From assembly GCA_013044425.1 (NCBI GenBank), contig JABEUK010000163.1, positions 1 through 7,463 on the forward strand: 7,463 nt of DNA. Reading direction: 5' to 3'. Origin of the DNA: Thermoplasmata archaeon (GTDB lineage Archaea; Thermoplasmatota; Thermoplasmata; Lutacidiplasmatales; UBA184). Numbering within the stretch: position 1 is the stretch's first letter; each line of letters starts with the position of its first letter. Positions 1-5,803 of this stretch are shown here, piece by piece. Made by a program: the position numbers and the translations under genes. The notes beneath the pieces were generated by a model. It did not search any database, was not told the DNA's origin, and saw nothing but the letters and a program-made list of their open reading frames with translations.

Positions 1-111
1 CTGTACGCCCGAAAGTATCTGGAAGGAACGCGCTACGGTCTCCCCACCACCGAGGAGATCGATGAGGTGATCGGGATCGATCGAGCCCCGGCGGTAGACC
101 CCGTCGCCTAG
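1..111 (+). CDS. C-terminal fragment of an unrecognised protein (5' end outside window)
   Basis: The frame is open from the first base and ends at TAG 109-111, giving 36 residues with ordinary protein composition, beginning LYARKYLEGTRYGLPTTEEI. I do not recognise the family and give no function. The gene ends exactly where the IS630 element is inserted: TA of the stop codon is the target dinucleotide and the final G is the first base of the element. If the element and one TA copy are removed, the codon is still TAG, because the base after the right-hand TA (1278) is also G. The protein sequence is therefore unchanged by the insertion. The insertion does separate the gene from the heme genes downstream, with which it may once have been co-transcribed. 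That this is a real coding end is inferred from GC-rich codon thirds and composition only. Confidence 0.55.
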   Translation: MYARKYLEGTRYGLPTTEEIDEVIGIDRAPAVDPVA

Positions 112-1202
112 TGCCGCTTCCAGATAGGTCGTCGGTGGATCTTCCACTTGCGCATCTGGGTGTCCCGGAACCGCTTCCCACGTAGTCCGCGCTCTCGGTT
201 CCGGAACGCCATCGCTCGCCCGAACTCCCTTCGAACCTCGGTCCACGACCCGAAGTTCGATCCCGCCAACACCAGTTTCTGAAGATCTCCCGCGTGGCTC
301 TCCACCGGGTTCATCCAACTCGCCTGGGTCGCCGAAGCGACCAGCGTCACTCGATGGTCCCTCGCCCAGTGGCGTACCTCGGGAGTCCAGTGAGCGCTCA
401 GATTGTCCTGGATGAGGTAGATTCGTTGATCCTTCGGGTACCTCTCCACCTCCCGCTGGACGTAGTCCAGCCACGGATCCCCTCCCTTGTGCCGATACAG
501 TCGACCGCTCAGCCTCTGGTGGTAGACGTTGAGGGTGAGGTAGAGGTACCGAGTTCCCTTCAGCCGCTTGTAGGTCGAGGGGATCCGCTCGGGGTGGCCC
601 GAGCGGTACCACCCCTGACCTCCATGGGGCTGGAGTGAGATCGGTCCGATCTCGTCCATGCTCAGCACGATGGGAGGGTTGTGCTTCTTGTGGGTCAAAC
701 GATCGATCCGCTTCCGTTTCTCCTCGAACTTGGGGTCGGTGGACTGCTTCCAAGTCTTGATCGACTGGTGGCTCATGTCCGCCTCGTCGAGCACGATACG
801 GAGCCACTCGATCGAGATCGAGTCGACGATCCGACGGTTCCTCGCCTCGTCCCGAAGTCGAGAGAGGGACCACTGGGAGTAGGGGAGACCGAGGTCGCGA
901 GGGCGGCTGGTGGCGAGGGCCACCAGCTCGTCCTTCTGCTCCTGGGTGAACTTCCAGTTCCCCCCGGCCTTCCAGTTCGGCTTGAGCATCTTGAAGCCGT
1001 GGAGATTGAACTCCCGGATGAGGGTCCGAACCCAGTCGGGAGAGTAGCCCACCAATCGCGCGATGTAGGGTGGGGTGAACCCCTGAGCGCTGGAGAGAAT
1101 CACCATCGCCCGGTGGAGCTCGATGGCGTCACTCGGGTGACGACAAAGTCGGGCGAGCTTCTGGCCTTCCTCGTTAGAGATCGTTCGGACGCGACGTACC
1201 AT
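108..1202 (-). CDS. IS630-family DD34E transposase
   Basis: This 364-aa protein catalyses cut-and-paste transposition of its own element. The N-terminal third (about residues 8-140) looks like the helix-turn-helix DNA-binding region of the family (for example PPYIARLVGYSPDWVRTLIR at 44-63). The C-terminal catalytic domain has the acidic triad D183 (SMDE), D266 (IQDN) and E301 (NPVE), with 34 residues between the second Asp and the Glu, which is the IS630 DD34E spacing. Length is typical and there is no frameshift. The reading frame runs to the very last base of the element (final codons ...WKRH). Its stop TAG consists of the TA target duplication plus one flanking base (108-110 on the plus strand), so it overlaps the stop of the upstream plus-strand gene in the palindrome CTAG (108-111). 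The ATG at 1202 is the first in frame after a hairpin that contains GGAGG. Confidence 0.93.
   Translation of the reverse strand: MVRRVRTISNEEGQKLARLCRHPSDAIELHRAMVILSSAQGFTPPYIARLVGYSPDWVRTLIREFNLHGFKMLKPNWKAGGNWKFTQEQKDELVALATSRPRDLGLPYSQWSLSRLRDEARNRRIVDSISIEWLRIVLDEADMSHQSIKTWKQSTDPKFEEKRKRIDRLTHKKHNPPIVLSMDEIGPISLQPHGGQGWYRSGHPERIPSTYKRLKGTRYLYLTLNVYHQRLSGRLYRHKGGDPWLDYVQREVERYPKDQRIYLIQDNLSAHWTPEVRHWARDHRVTLVASATQASWMNPVESHAGDLQKLVLAGSNFGSWTEVRREFGRAMAFRNRERGLRGKRFRDTQMRKWKIHRRPIWKRH
111..132 (+). repeat. Left terminal inverted repeat of the IS630 element
   Basis: This 22-bp end, starting GTGCCGCTTCCAGATAGGTC, matches the reverse complement of the right end at 18 of 22 positions, with the first 10 identical. 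It encodes the last seven residues of the transposase on the minus strand, so repeat and coding sequence coincide. Confidence 0.88.
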
Positions 1203-1228
1203 GCCGGAGGGCCATGCACTCCTCCGGC
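1203..1228 (-). promoter_or_regulatory. Hairpin in the transposase leader containing a GGAGG motif
   Basis: A perfect 8-bp inverted repeat, GCCGGAGG / CCTCCGGC, with a 10-nt loop ends one base before the transposase ATG. On the minus-strand transcript GGAGG is in the 5' arm, so pairing would hide it and also crowd the start codon. The 18-nt spacing from GGAGG to this ATG is longer than usual, so the exact ribosome binding site is uncertain. Such structures commonly limit transposase expression; that role here is inferred. Confidence 0.5.
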
Positions 1229-1253
1229 CTAGTTCTTTCGGTCCAAAGGTCGA

Positions 1254-1275
1254 ACTACCTGGCTAGAAGCGGCAC
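1254..1275 (-). repeat. Right terminal inverted repeat of the IS630 element
   Basis: Read on the minus strand from 1275 it begins GTGCCGCTTCTAGCCAGGTA. It differs from the left end at repeat positions 11, 14, 15 and 20. It lies 51 bp upstream of the transposase start. Confidence 0.88.
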
Positions 1276-1277
1276 TA
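1276..1277. other. TA target-site duplication (right copy; left copy at 109-110)
   Basis: TA flanks both ends of the element. The reconstructed empty site reads GTCGCC-TA-GGGG, that is, the stop codon of the upstream gene. Confidence 0.85.
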
Positions 1278-1498
1278 GGGGTTCGCCTCCTGGGCCGCAC
1301 GCGGCTCCGAGGCGGACTCCTCCCCGTCGCGCCCGATCGGACGGCCTCGGGGCGACGCCGATGAGCGCTCCGGCCCGGGTCGCCGATTCGGGACCGCTCC
1401 CTGCCCGGGAGTCCGTCCGCTTCGGCTCCCGGAAAACCATCGAGCCTCGACGGCGAAAACGGAGTCTCACCTTATGAAAGACGAGCGCATGGCTCGTG
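1278..1498 (+). other. Intergenic stretch between the IS element and hemH leader, no gene recognised
   Basis: Several frames stay open because of high GC, but none gives recognisable or natural-looking protein, and I see no RNA gene. The ATG at 1474 opens a 68-aa frame that is very rich in arginine and proline and overlaps hemH out of frame; I do not accept it as a gene. A promoter for the heme operon is expected here or upstream of the IS, but I see no convincing TATA or -35/-10 element. Confidence 0.5.
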
Positions 1499-1533
1499 CC
1501 TCCTCCGACCCGTCCACCGTGATCCGGAGGAGG
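1499..1533 (+). promoter_or_regulatory. Hairpin sequestering the hemH ribosome binding site
   Basis: CCTCCTCCG (1499-1507) and CGGAGGAGG (1525-1533) form a perfect 9-bp, nearly all-GC stem around a 17-nt loop. The 3' arm is the only strong Shine-Dalgarno sequence before hemH (GGAGGAGG 1526-1533). It lies 7 nt before codon 1541, matching the 7-8 nt spacing at hemG and the radical SAM gene. Folding would block ribosome access. A role in translational control of the heme operon is inference; by chance a 9-bp perfect repeat at this exact place is unlikely but not excluded. Confidence 0.55.
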
Positions 1534-1576
1534 AAAGAGGGTCGCTACGCAGACCGAGACGAGCGCCATCCTGGCG

Positions 1577-2473
1577 ATGGCTGTCGGAGGGCCGGATTCC
1601 CTCGAAGACGTCGCCGGGTATCTGAGCGAGGTCCGCCACGGCCGGCCCACGCCTCCGGAGCTGGTGGCGGAGTTCCGTGAACGGTACCGCCGGATCGGCG
1701 GCAAGTCTCCTCTCCGAGAGATCACGACGCGCCAGGCGACGGGGCTCGAAGCGAAACTGACCTCGGAGGGCTACCACGTCCGGGCCTACGTGGGAATGCG
1801 CCATTGGCACCCGTACATCCGCGAGACCGTCGCGGCGATCGCCCGGGACGGCCTTCGCAAGGTCGTCGCCCTGTGTCTCACGCCCTACTACGCGCGCATG
1901 AGCGTGGGAGCCTACTTTGACGCGGTGAAGGAGGCCGTGCAGGCGCAAGGGCTCTCTCTTGATGTGGCCTACGTCGACTCGTGGAACGATGTCCCCGCCC
2001 TCGCCGACGCGTTCGCCGAGAGGGCCGCCGCGAGCCTCGCGACGCTCGCGCAGGACGGCTTCCCCGACCCGTACGTCCTGTTCACGGCGCACAGCCTCCC
2101 CCGGAAGATCCTCGCGGAGGGGGATCCCTACGAGAAGGAGCTCCTCGAGACCCTGGAGGCCATCCGGTCCCGACTCCCACCGATCCGTTCGCGTTTGGCC
2201 TACCAGAGCGCCGGCCGCACCGCCGATCCCTGGCTCGGCCCACCTTTCGAGGAGGTCATCGACGATCTCGGAAGGGAGGGCGAGAAGGCGATCCTCATCG
2301 TGCCGTTCGGCTTCGTCTCGGACCACCTCGAGATCCTGTACGACGTCGACGTCGAGGCGAAGGAACGGGCGGAGCGAGCCGGGGTGCGGCTCGAGCGAAC
2401 GCCGTCATTGAACGCCGACCCGAAGTTCATCGAGGCCATGGCCGAGGCCGTGCGCCCGAGGCTGACCTCGTGA
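1577..2473 (+). CDS. hemH: Ferrochelatase (heme or coproheme iron insertion)
   Basis: HemH inserts Fe(II) into a porphyrin late in heme synthesis. From the ATG at 1577 the protein has 298 residues. Family motifs are clear: MAVGGPDSLEDV at 1-12, RHWHPYI at 75-81, the catalytic-His motif FTAHSLP (H172), YQSAGRTADPWLGP (209-222) and the acidic motif SDHLEILYD (E252). The His-Glu separation of 80 nearly equals that of Bacillus subtilis HemH (H183/E264). No C-terminal cysteine cluster is visible. The ATG is probably not the true start. The family has about ten more residues (the first beta strand), and the frame upstream encodes just such a sequence (VATQTETSAILA, 1541-1576), but its first codon is GTC, 7 nt after a strong ribosome binding site, and an in-frame TGA stands at 1520-1522. 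The tyrosine that ligates iron in B. subtilis (Y13) aligns with Val3. The stop overlaps hemG in GTGA. Confidence 0.93.
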   Translation: MAVGGPDSLEDVAGYLSEVRHGRPTPPELVAEFRERYRRIGGKSPLREITTRQATGLEAKLTSEGYHVRAYVGMRHWHPYIRETVAAIARDGLRKVVALCLTPYYARMSVGAYFDAVKEAVQAQGLSLDVAYVDSWNDVPALADAFAERAAASLATLAQDGFPDPYVLFTAHSLPRKILAEGDPYEKELLETLEAIRSRLPPIRSRLAYQSAGRTADPWLGPPFEEVIDDLGREGEKAILIVPFGFVSDHLEILYDVDVEAKERAERAGVRLERTPSLNADPKFIEAMAEAVRPRLTS

Positions 2474-3900
2474 CGCGGCATGTCGTGATCCTCGGCGGCG
2501 GGGTGACCGGCCTTGCGGCCGCCTACCGTCTGCGACGGATGGTCCCATCTCCGGACGACCTCGCGATCACCCTCGTGGAGCGGAGGGATCGCCTCGGCGG
2601 ATCTATCGGGACGGAGCGGCACGAGGGCTATCTCATCGAGAGCGGGGTCGACTCGTTCTTCACCCTGAAGGCCGCGGCGGTAGAACTTTCCGGCACTCTG
2701 GGCCTGCGGGAACGTCTCCAGGGCCCCGCTCACCGCCGGGTCTACGTGGCGCGCCGCGGACGGCTCGTGCCCCTCCCGGAGGGGCTCGCACTATTGACCA
2801 CGCCTCGGCTCGGCCCCATGGTCCGCAGCTCCCTCCTCTCCATGCGAGGGAAGGCTCGCCTCGCGCTCGAGCCGCTGGTACCGGCACGACGGGAGCAGAC
2901 GGACGAAAGCCTCGCTTCCTTCGTCCGTCGGCGGTTGGGCCGGGAGGCCCTGGAGCGGATCGCGGACCCTCTCGTGGCCGGTATCCACGCCGGTGACCCC
3001 GAGCGGCTGAGCATGTCGAGCCTGCTGCCTCAGTTCCTTGCCTACGAGCGGGAGCACGGCAGCGTCTTCCGCGGTCTTCAGGCGGCGGCACGCTCACGAC
3101 CGGCCCGGGATCCCACCCTCCCCGGACCGTTCGCCACCTTCCCCAACGGGATGGCAGAGCTCGTGGATGCCCTCGTGGCACAGACCCCCGATGTGGCATG
3201 GAGACCCGTCACCCGAGCCCTCGCCGTCGAGCGGGGGCGACAGGGGAGCTTCGAGATCCCCCTCGACGACGGCAGCGCTCTCCGCTCGGAGGCCGTCCTC
3301 CTGGCCACTCCCGCTCCCGTTTCCGCGCGGCTCGTTGAGGGTCTCGAACCGAAGCTGGCGGACGCGCTCCGCACCATCCCGTACGCCTCTTCGGCGGTGA
3401 TCTCGCTGGCCTTTCCCGCGGAGGCTTGTCGGCCTCTGGATGGGTCCGGCCTCCTCGTGCCGCGTACGGAAGGCGTCCACCTCAAGGCCTGCACCTGGGT
3501 CTCCTCCAAGTTCGAGGGTCGGGCCCCCTCCGGGCACGTCCTGCTGCGGGCCTTCTATGGTGGGGTGCGAGAGTCCTCCGTCCTGGATCGAAGCGATGAC
3601 GCGCTCGCGGAGCTGGCCGTTCAGGAGCTGGCGCCTCTCCTGGGCCTTCGCGGACCTCCGGAGTTCGCCCGGGTCCATCGATGGCAGAACGCCCATCCGC
3701 AGTATGACGTCGATCACATGGAGCGGGTGGCCGCCATCGAGTCCGCGCGGACCACCGTGCCCGGTCTCTTCCTGGCGGGCAGCGCGTATCGCGGCATCGG
3801 CGTGCCCGATTGCATCGAGGACGCGGACCGGGCCGCACGAGGCGTATCCTCCTTCCTCTCCACGGAAGCGGCGCTCGCGCCCATGGAGGCTTCCGCATGA
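2470..3900 (+). CDS. hemG: Protoporphyrinogen/coproporphyrinogen III oxidase, HemG/HemY type
   Basis: This 476-aa FAD flavoenzyme oxidises a porphyrinogen to the porphyrin using oxygen. An N-terminal Rossmann motif GGGVTGLAAAYRL (9-21) is followed by the ribose-binding acid E37 in LVERRDRLGGSI, then IESGVDSFF (57-64) near the flavin. PLVAGIHAGDPERLSMSSL and FATFPNGMAELVDAL are typical central motifs. The C-terminal FAD motif LFLAGSAYRGIGVPDCIEDA (about 433-452) is characteristic of the family. Length is normal. The GTG start at 2470 overlaps the hemH stop by 4 bp and has GAGG 8 nt upstream, so translation is probably coupled; longer in-frame extension into hemH is shadow sequence. Whether the substrate is protoporphyrinogen or coproporphyrinogen cannot be told from sequence by eye; pairing with HemH alone fits either branch. 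Oxygen dependence implies an at least microaerobic host. Confidence 0.93.
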   Translation: MTRHVVILGGGVTGLAAAYRLRRMVPSPDDLAITLVERRDRLGGSIGTERHEGYLIESGVDSFFTLKAAAVELSGTLGLRERLQGPAHRRVYVARRGRLVPLPEGLALLTTPRLGPMVRSSLLSMRGKARLALEPLVPARREQTDESLASFVRRRLGREALERIADPLVAGIHAGDPERLSMSSLLPQFLAYEREHGSVFRGLQAAARSRPARDPTLPGPFATFPNGMAELVDALVAQTPDVAWRPVTRALAVERGRQGSFEIPLDDGSALRSEAVLLATPAPVSARLVEGLEPKLADALRTIPYASSAVISLAFPAEACRPLDGSGLLVPRTEGVHLKACTWVSSKFEGRAPSGHVLLRAFYGGVRESSVLDRSDDALAELAVQELAPLLGLRGPPEFARVHRWQNAHPQYDVDHMERVAAIESARTTVPGLFLAGSAYRGIGVPDCIEDADRAARGVSSFLSTEAALAPMEASA

Positions 3901-5048
3901 GCCCCCATCCGGGCGGTCCGCCGGGCCACCACTCCCGAGATTACTCTCAGGCACCCCTCCTCCTCTTCTGGGAGATGACGAGGGCCTGCCCCTTGTCCTG
4001 CATGCACTGCCGGGCCTCGGCGATCTCGGATCCCCTGCCCGGTGAGCTATCCACGGCCGAGGGACACCGGCTCCTCGACCAAGTAGCATCCTTCGGCGAG
4101 CACCCGCCCACGGTGATCTTCACCGGCGGCGATCCTCTGCGACGCCGGGATCTGTTCGATCTCCTCGCCTACGCTCGGGACCTCGGCCTGCGCTTCGGCG
4201 TGTCGCCCGCGGTCTCCCAGGGACTCACCCGCGATACGCTCTCGCGGCTGGCCGACGCCGGCGCCTCGGCGCTCTCCCTCAGCCTGGATGGCTCCCGGCC
4301 TGAGACCCACGACGCGATCCGTCGGCAGGACGGGACCTTCGCGCGCACCCTGCAGGCGGCCGGGGAGGCCCGGGACCTCGGCTTCCGCGAGCAGATCAAC
4401 ACCACCGTGATGGCCGAGACCGTCCGAGAGCTCCCGGAGATCTTCCACGTCCTTCGGCAGCTCGATCTCCGCACGTGGGAGCTCTTCTTCCTCATCAAGG
4501 TCGGCCGCGGGGCGGAGGGAGATACCCACGACCTGCCGCCCGCCGGGTGCGAGAGCGTCGCGAACTTCCTCTACGACGCCTCCCGGTATGGGATCACGGT
4601 CCGCACCGTGGAGGCCCCGTTCCTGCGACGGGTCCTCCGGATGCGGGAGGAGCGGGGCGAGTATTGGGACGATCCGCTCTACCGCACCCTCCGCTCGGAC
4701 CTCACCACGCTGGAGGGAGCCCCAAGCCTGCCGTCGGGGCTCGCGCGGGTAGGCACCCTCGACGGGGACGGGATCCTCTTTGTAGCCAACGACGGGACCG
4801 TGTACCCCGGAGGACTCCTACCCTACACGCTGGGAAACGTCCAGGACGGGGACCTGCCCTCGATCTACCGATCCCACGAGCTCCTGCGACAGATCCGACG
4901 ACGGGCGTTCACGGGGGCATGCGGCGCCTGCTCCTTACGGGAGGCTTGCGGAGGAAGCCGGGCTCGGGCCTATGCCACCACCGGTGACGCCCTCGCTTCG
5001 GATCCCGCATGTGTGTGGGCCTCCGCTGCCTTCGCCGAAGGTGGATGA
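3897..5048 (+). CDS. Radical SAM/SPASM protein, AhbD/NirJ-like, heme-operon associated
   Basis: This 383-aa radical SAM enzyme has the cluster motif C31-X3-C35-X2-C38 (CPLSCMHC), the SAM-binding GGDP (77-80), and a beta-strand motif LSLSLDG (126-132). A C-terminal SPASM/twitch region follows with C342-X2-C345-X5-C351-X20-C372, enough for one auxiliary [4Fe-4S] cluster. Segments such as PLLLFWEMTRACPLSC, the VGRG at 202-205, GTVYPGG and CGGSRARAYATTGDALASDP look to me like the TIGR04053 family, related to PqqE, NirJ and AhbD; that assignment is from memory. It starts at ATG 3897 in an ATGA overlap with hemG and has a perfect GGAGG 7 nt upstream (3885-3889), so it belongs to the heme operon. 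AhbD decarboxylates coproheme to heme b. A similar final step here is plausible because no HemQ/ChdC gene is nearby, but is not shown. Alternatives are heme-derivative or peptide modification. Confidence 0.9.
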   Translation: MSPHPGGPPGHHSRDYSQAPLLLFWEMTRACPLSCMHCRASAISDPLPGELSTAEGHRLLDQVASFGEHPPTVIFTGGDPLRRRDLFDLLAYARDLGLRFGVSPAVSQGLTRDTLSRLADAGASALSLSLDGSRPETHDAIRRQDGTFARTLQAAGEARDLGFREQINTTVMAETVRELPEIFHVLRQLDLRTWELFFLIKVGRGAEGDTHDLPPAGCESVANFLYDASRYGITVRTVEAPFLRRVLRMREERGEYWDDPLYRTLRSDLTTLEGAPSLPSGLARVGTLDGDGILFVANDGTVYPGGLLPYTLGNVQDGDLPSIYRSHELLRQIRRRAFTGACGACSLREACGGSRARAYATTGDALASDPACVWASAAFAEGG

Positions 5049-5064
5049 TCGCCGGGCGGCCGTA

Positions 5065-5122
5065 GGGCGGTTAACGGGCCTGTTTTCGGCGGGCCTTCTT
5101 TTCCTAGACCGCCCGTTCGGGC
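5065..5122 (+). terminator. Possible terminator region after the heme operon
   Basis: Starting about 16 nt past the radical SAM stop, GGGCGGT (5065-5071) can pair with ACCGCCC (5108-5114) around a long loop that contains two T-rich runs (TGTTTTC 5081-5087, TTCTTTT 5096-5102). A perfect small hairpin GCCCG-TT-CGGGC follows at 5111-5122. The T-rich runs would suit an archaeal-type terminator. The alternative pairings exclude each other and no classic stem plus U-tract is present. Confidence 0.35.
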
Positions 5123-5191
5123 GCGATCTCACCCCAGCGATGTAGCGGTAGCCGCTGAAATCCACAAGACCTCCCCACCGATAGGGCGGGC

Positions 5192-5677
5192 ATGTCCGAA
5201 CTCGAGAACCCGCTGGAGAACCCGTGCTTTGGATGCGGCCCCCGACACGCTCGAGGGCTCCGGCTGAAATTCGAGGAAACGACATCGTCCGATGGAACTC
5301 CCGAGGTCCGTACACGCTTCACACCGCAGCCGGATGAGATCGGTTGGCCCACGCTCTTCCATCATGGGCTGCACTTCATGGTCCTCTACGAAGCTTCGTA
5401 CTGGACCGCGCTTACGTTGGGTCGCAAGCTCTGGATCAGTCAGGGACCAAGCTCCTACAATGCCCTCCGTCTCCCTCGCGTCGGAGTGGCTCACGTAGCT
5501 CGGGGGCGGATCGTGGCGACCACTCCGACCCGCCTCGAGATTCGGGCCGAAACCGAAACGGAGTCCGGGAAGCCGTGCGGGGTGCTCGCGTCATCCTGGG
5601 TGCCCGCCGGACGCGAGGCCGTGGAACGGGCGGGCATTCCCTTGCCCGACTACCTTCGGTCCGAGCTTTCCCCCTAA
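5192..5677 (+). CDS. Hotdog-fold thioesterase-like protein (PaaI/4HBT type)
   Basis: This 161-aa protein begins with NPCFGCGPRHARGLRLKF (10-27), very like the NPCFGCGP-NP-GLRLRF signature at the start of a group of hotdog-fold thioesterases. The next expected segment, an inhibitory or entry strand followed by GWP-(x)-HGG-(x)-LLDE in relatives, appears as IGWPTLFHHGLHFMVLYEAS (50-69). Here HHG (57-59) and E67 stand where the family has its glycine-rich turn and catalytic acid. Family members hydrolyse acyl-CoA thioesters in the cytosol; the substrate is unknown. C12 and C15 form a CxxC pair. It lies 143 bp after the heme operon on the same strand, behind a possible terminator, with only a weak purine stretch (AGGGCGGG) before ATG, so it is probably a separate unit. 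A role in heme metabolism is not supported. Confidence 0.75.
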   Translation: MSELENPLENPCFGCGPRHARGLRLKFEETTSSDGTPEVRTRFTPQPDEIGWPTLFHHGLHFMVLYEASYWTALTLGRKLWISQGPSSYNALRLPRVGVAHVARGRIVATTPTRLEIRAETETESGKPCGVLASSWVPAGREAVERAGIPLPDYLRSELSP

Positions 5678-5768
5678 GAGCCGCCCCCGCCCACGCGATT
5701 CGGACGGACGAGGCGAGCCGGTGTCAACGGACCCCTGCCCGATCCCCCTTCACGCAAGATCACGTCCG

Positions 5769-5803
5769 GCGGTTCCTCTCTCTGAGCAGAGGAGGGAAGC
5801 CGC
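5769..5803. terminator. Long hairpin between convergent genes, probable bidirectional terminator
   Basis: GCGG (5769-5772) plus TTCCTCTCTCTG (5773-5784) pair with CAGAGGAGGGAA (5787-5798) and CCGC (5800-5803). The stem has about 15 pairs, with one mismatch, two G-T wobbles, one bulged G and a 2-nt loop (AG). It ends at the base before the stop of the minus-strand membrane gene (stop 5804-5806) and 91 bp after the hotdog gene. No T-tract follows on either strand, so intrinsic termination is inferred from position and strength only. Confidence 0.5.

Larger units (their letters stand above)
111..1275 (-). mobile_element. Complete IS630-family insertion sequence, 1165 bp
   Basis: The element is bounded by terminal inverted repeats starting GTGCCGCTTC at both ends. 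It is flanked by a TA dinucleotide on each side (109-110 and 1276-1277), the target duplication typical of IS630/Tc1-mariner elements. It holds one intact transposase gene filling nearly its whole length. The intact frame and clean ends suggest a recent or still functional copy. The boundaries are read directly from the sequence; the family is assigned from the DD34E transposase and the TA target. Confidence 0.9.

Noticed and set aside
681..1232. Plus-strand 183-aa frame inside the IS element
   Set aside because: Mirror of the transposase on the opposite strand; no domain and no plausible start context.
1474..1680. ATG-started 68-aa frame before and over hemH
   Set aside because: Arg/Pro-rich, out of frame with hemH, no good ribosome binding site before ATG 1474, and its second half is the hemH N-terminal region in the wrong frame.
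1981..2469. Upstream extension of the hemG frame through hemH
   Set aside because: Arg/Pro-rich shadow of hemH; the GTG at 2470 is followed at once by the FAD-binding strand VVILGGG and has GAGG 8 nt upstream.
3810..3896. Upstream ATG at 3810 for the radical SAM gene
   Set aside because: It would overlap the hemG FAD motif; ATG 3897 has GGAGG 7 nt upstream and an ATGA overlap.
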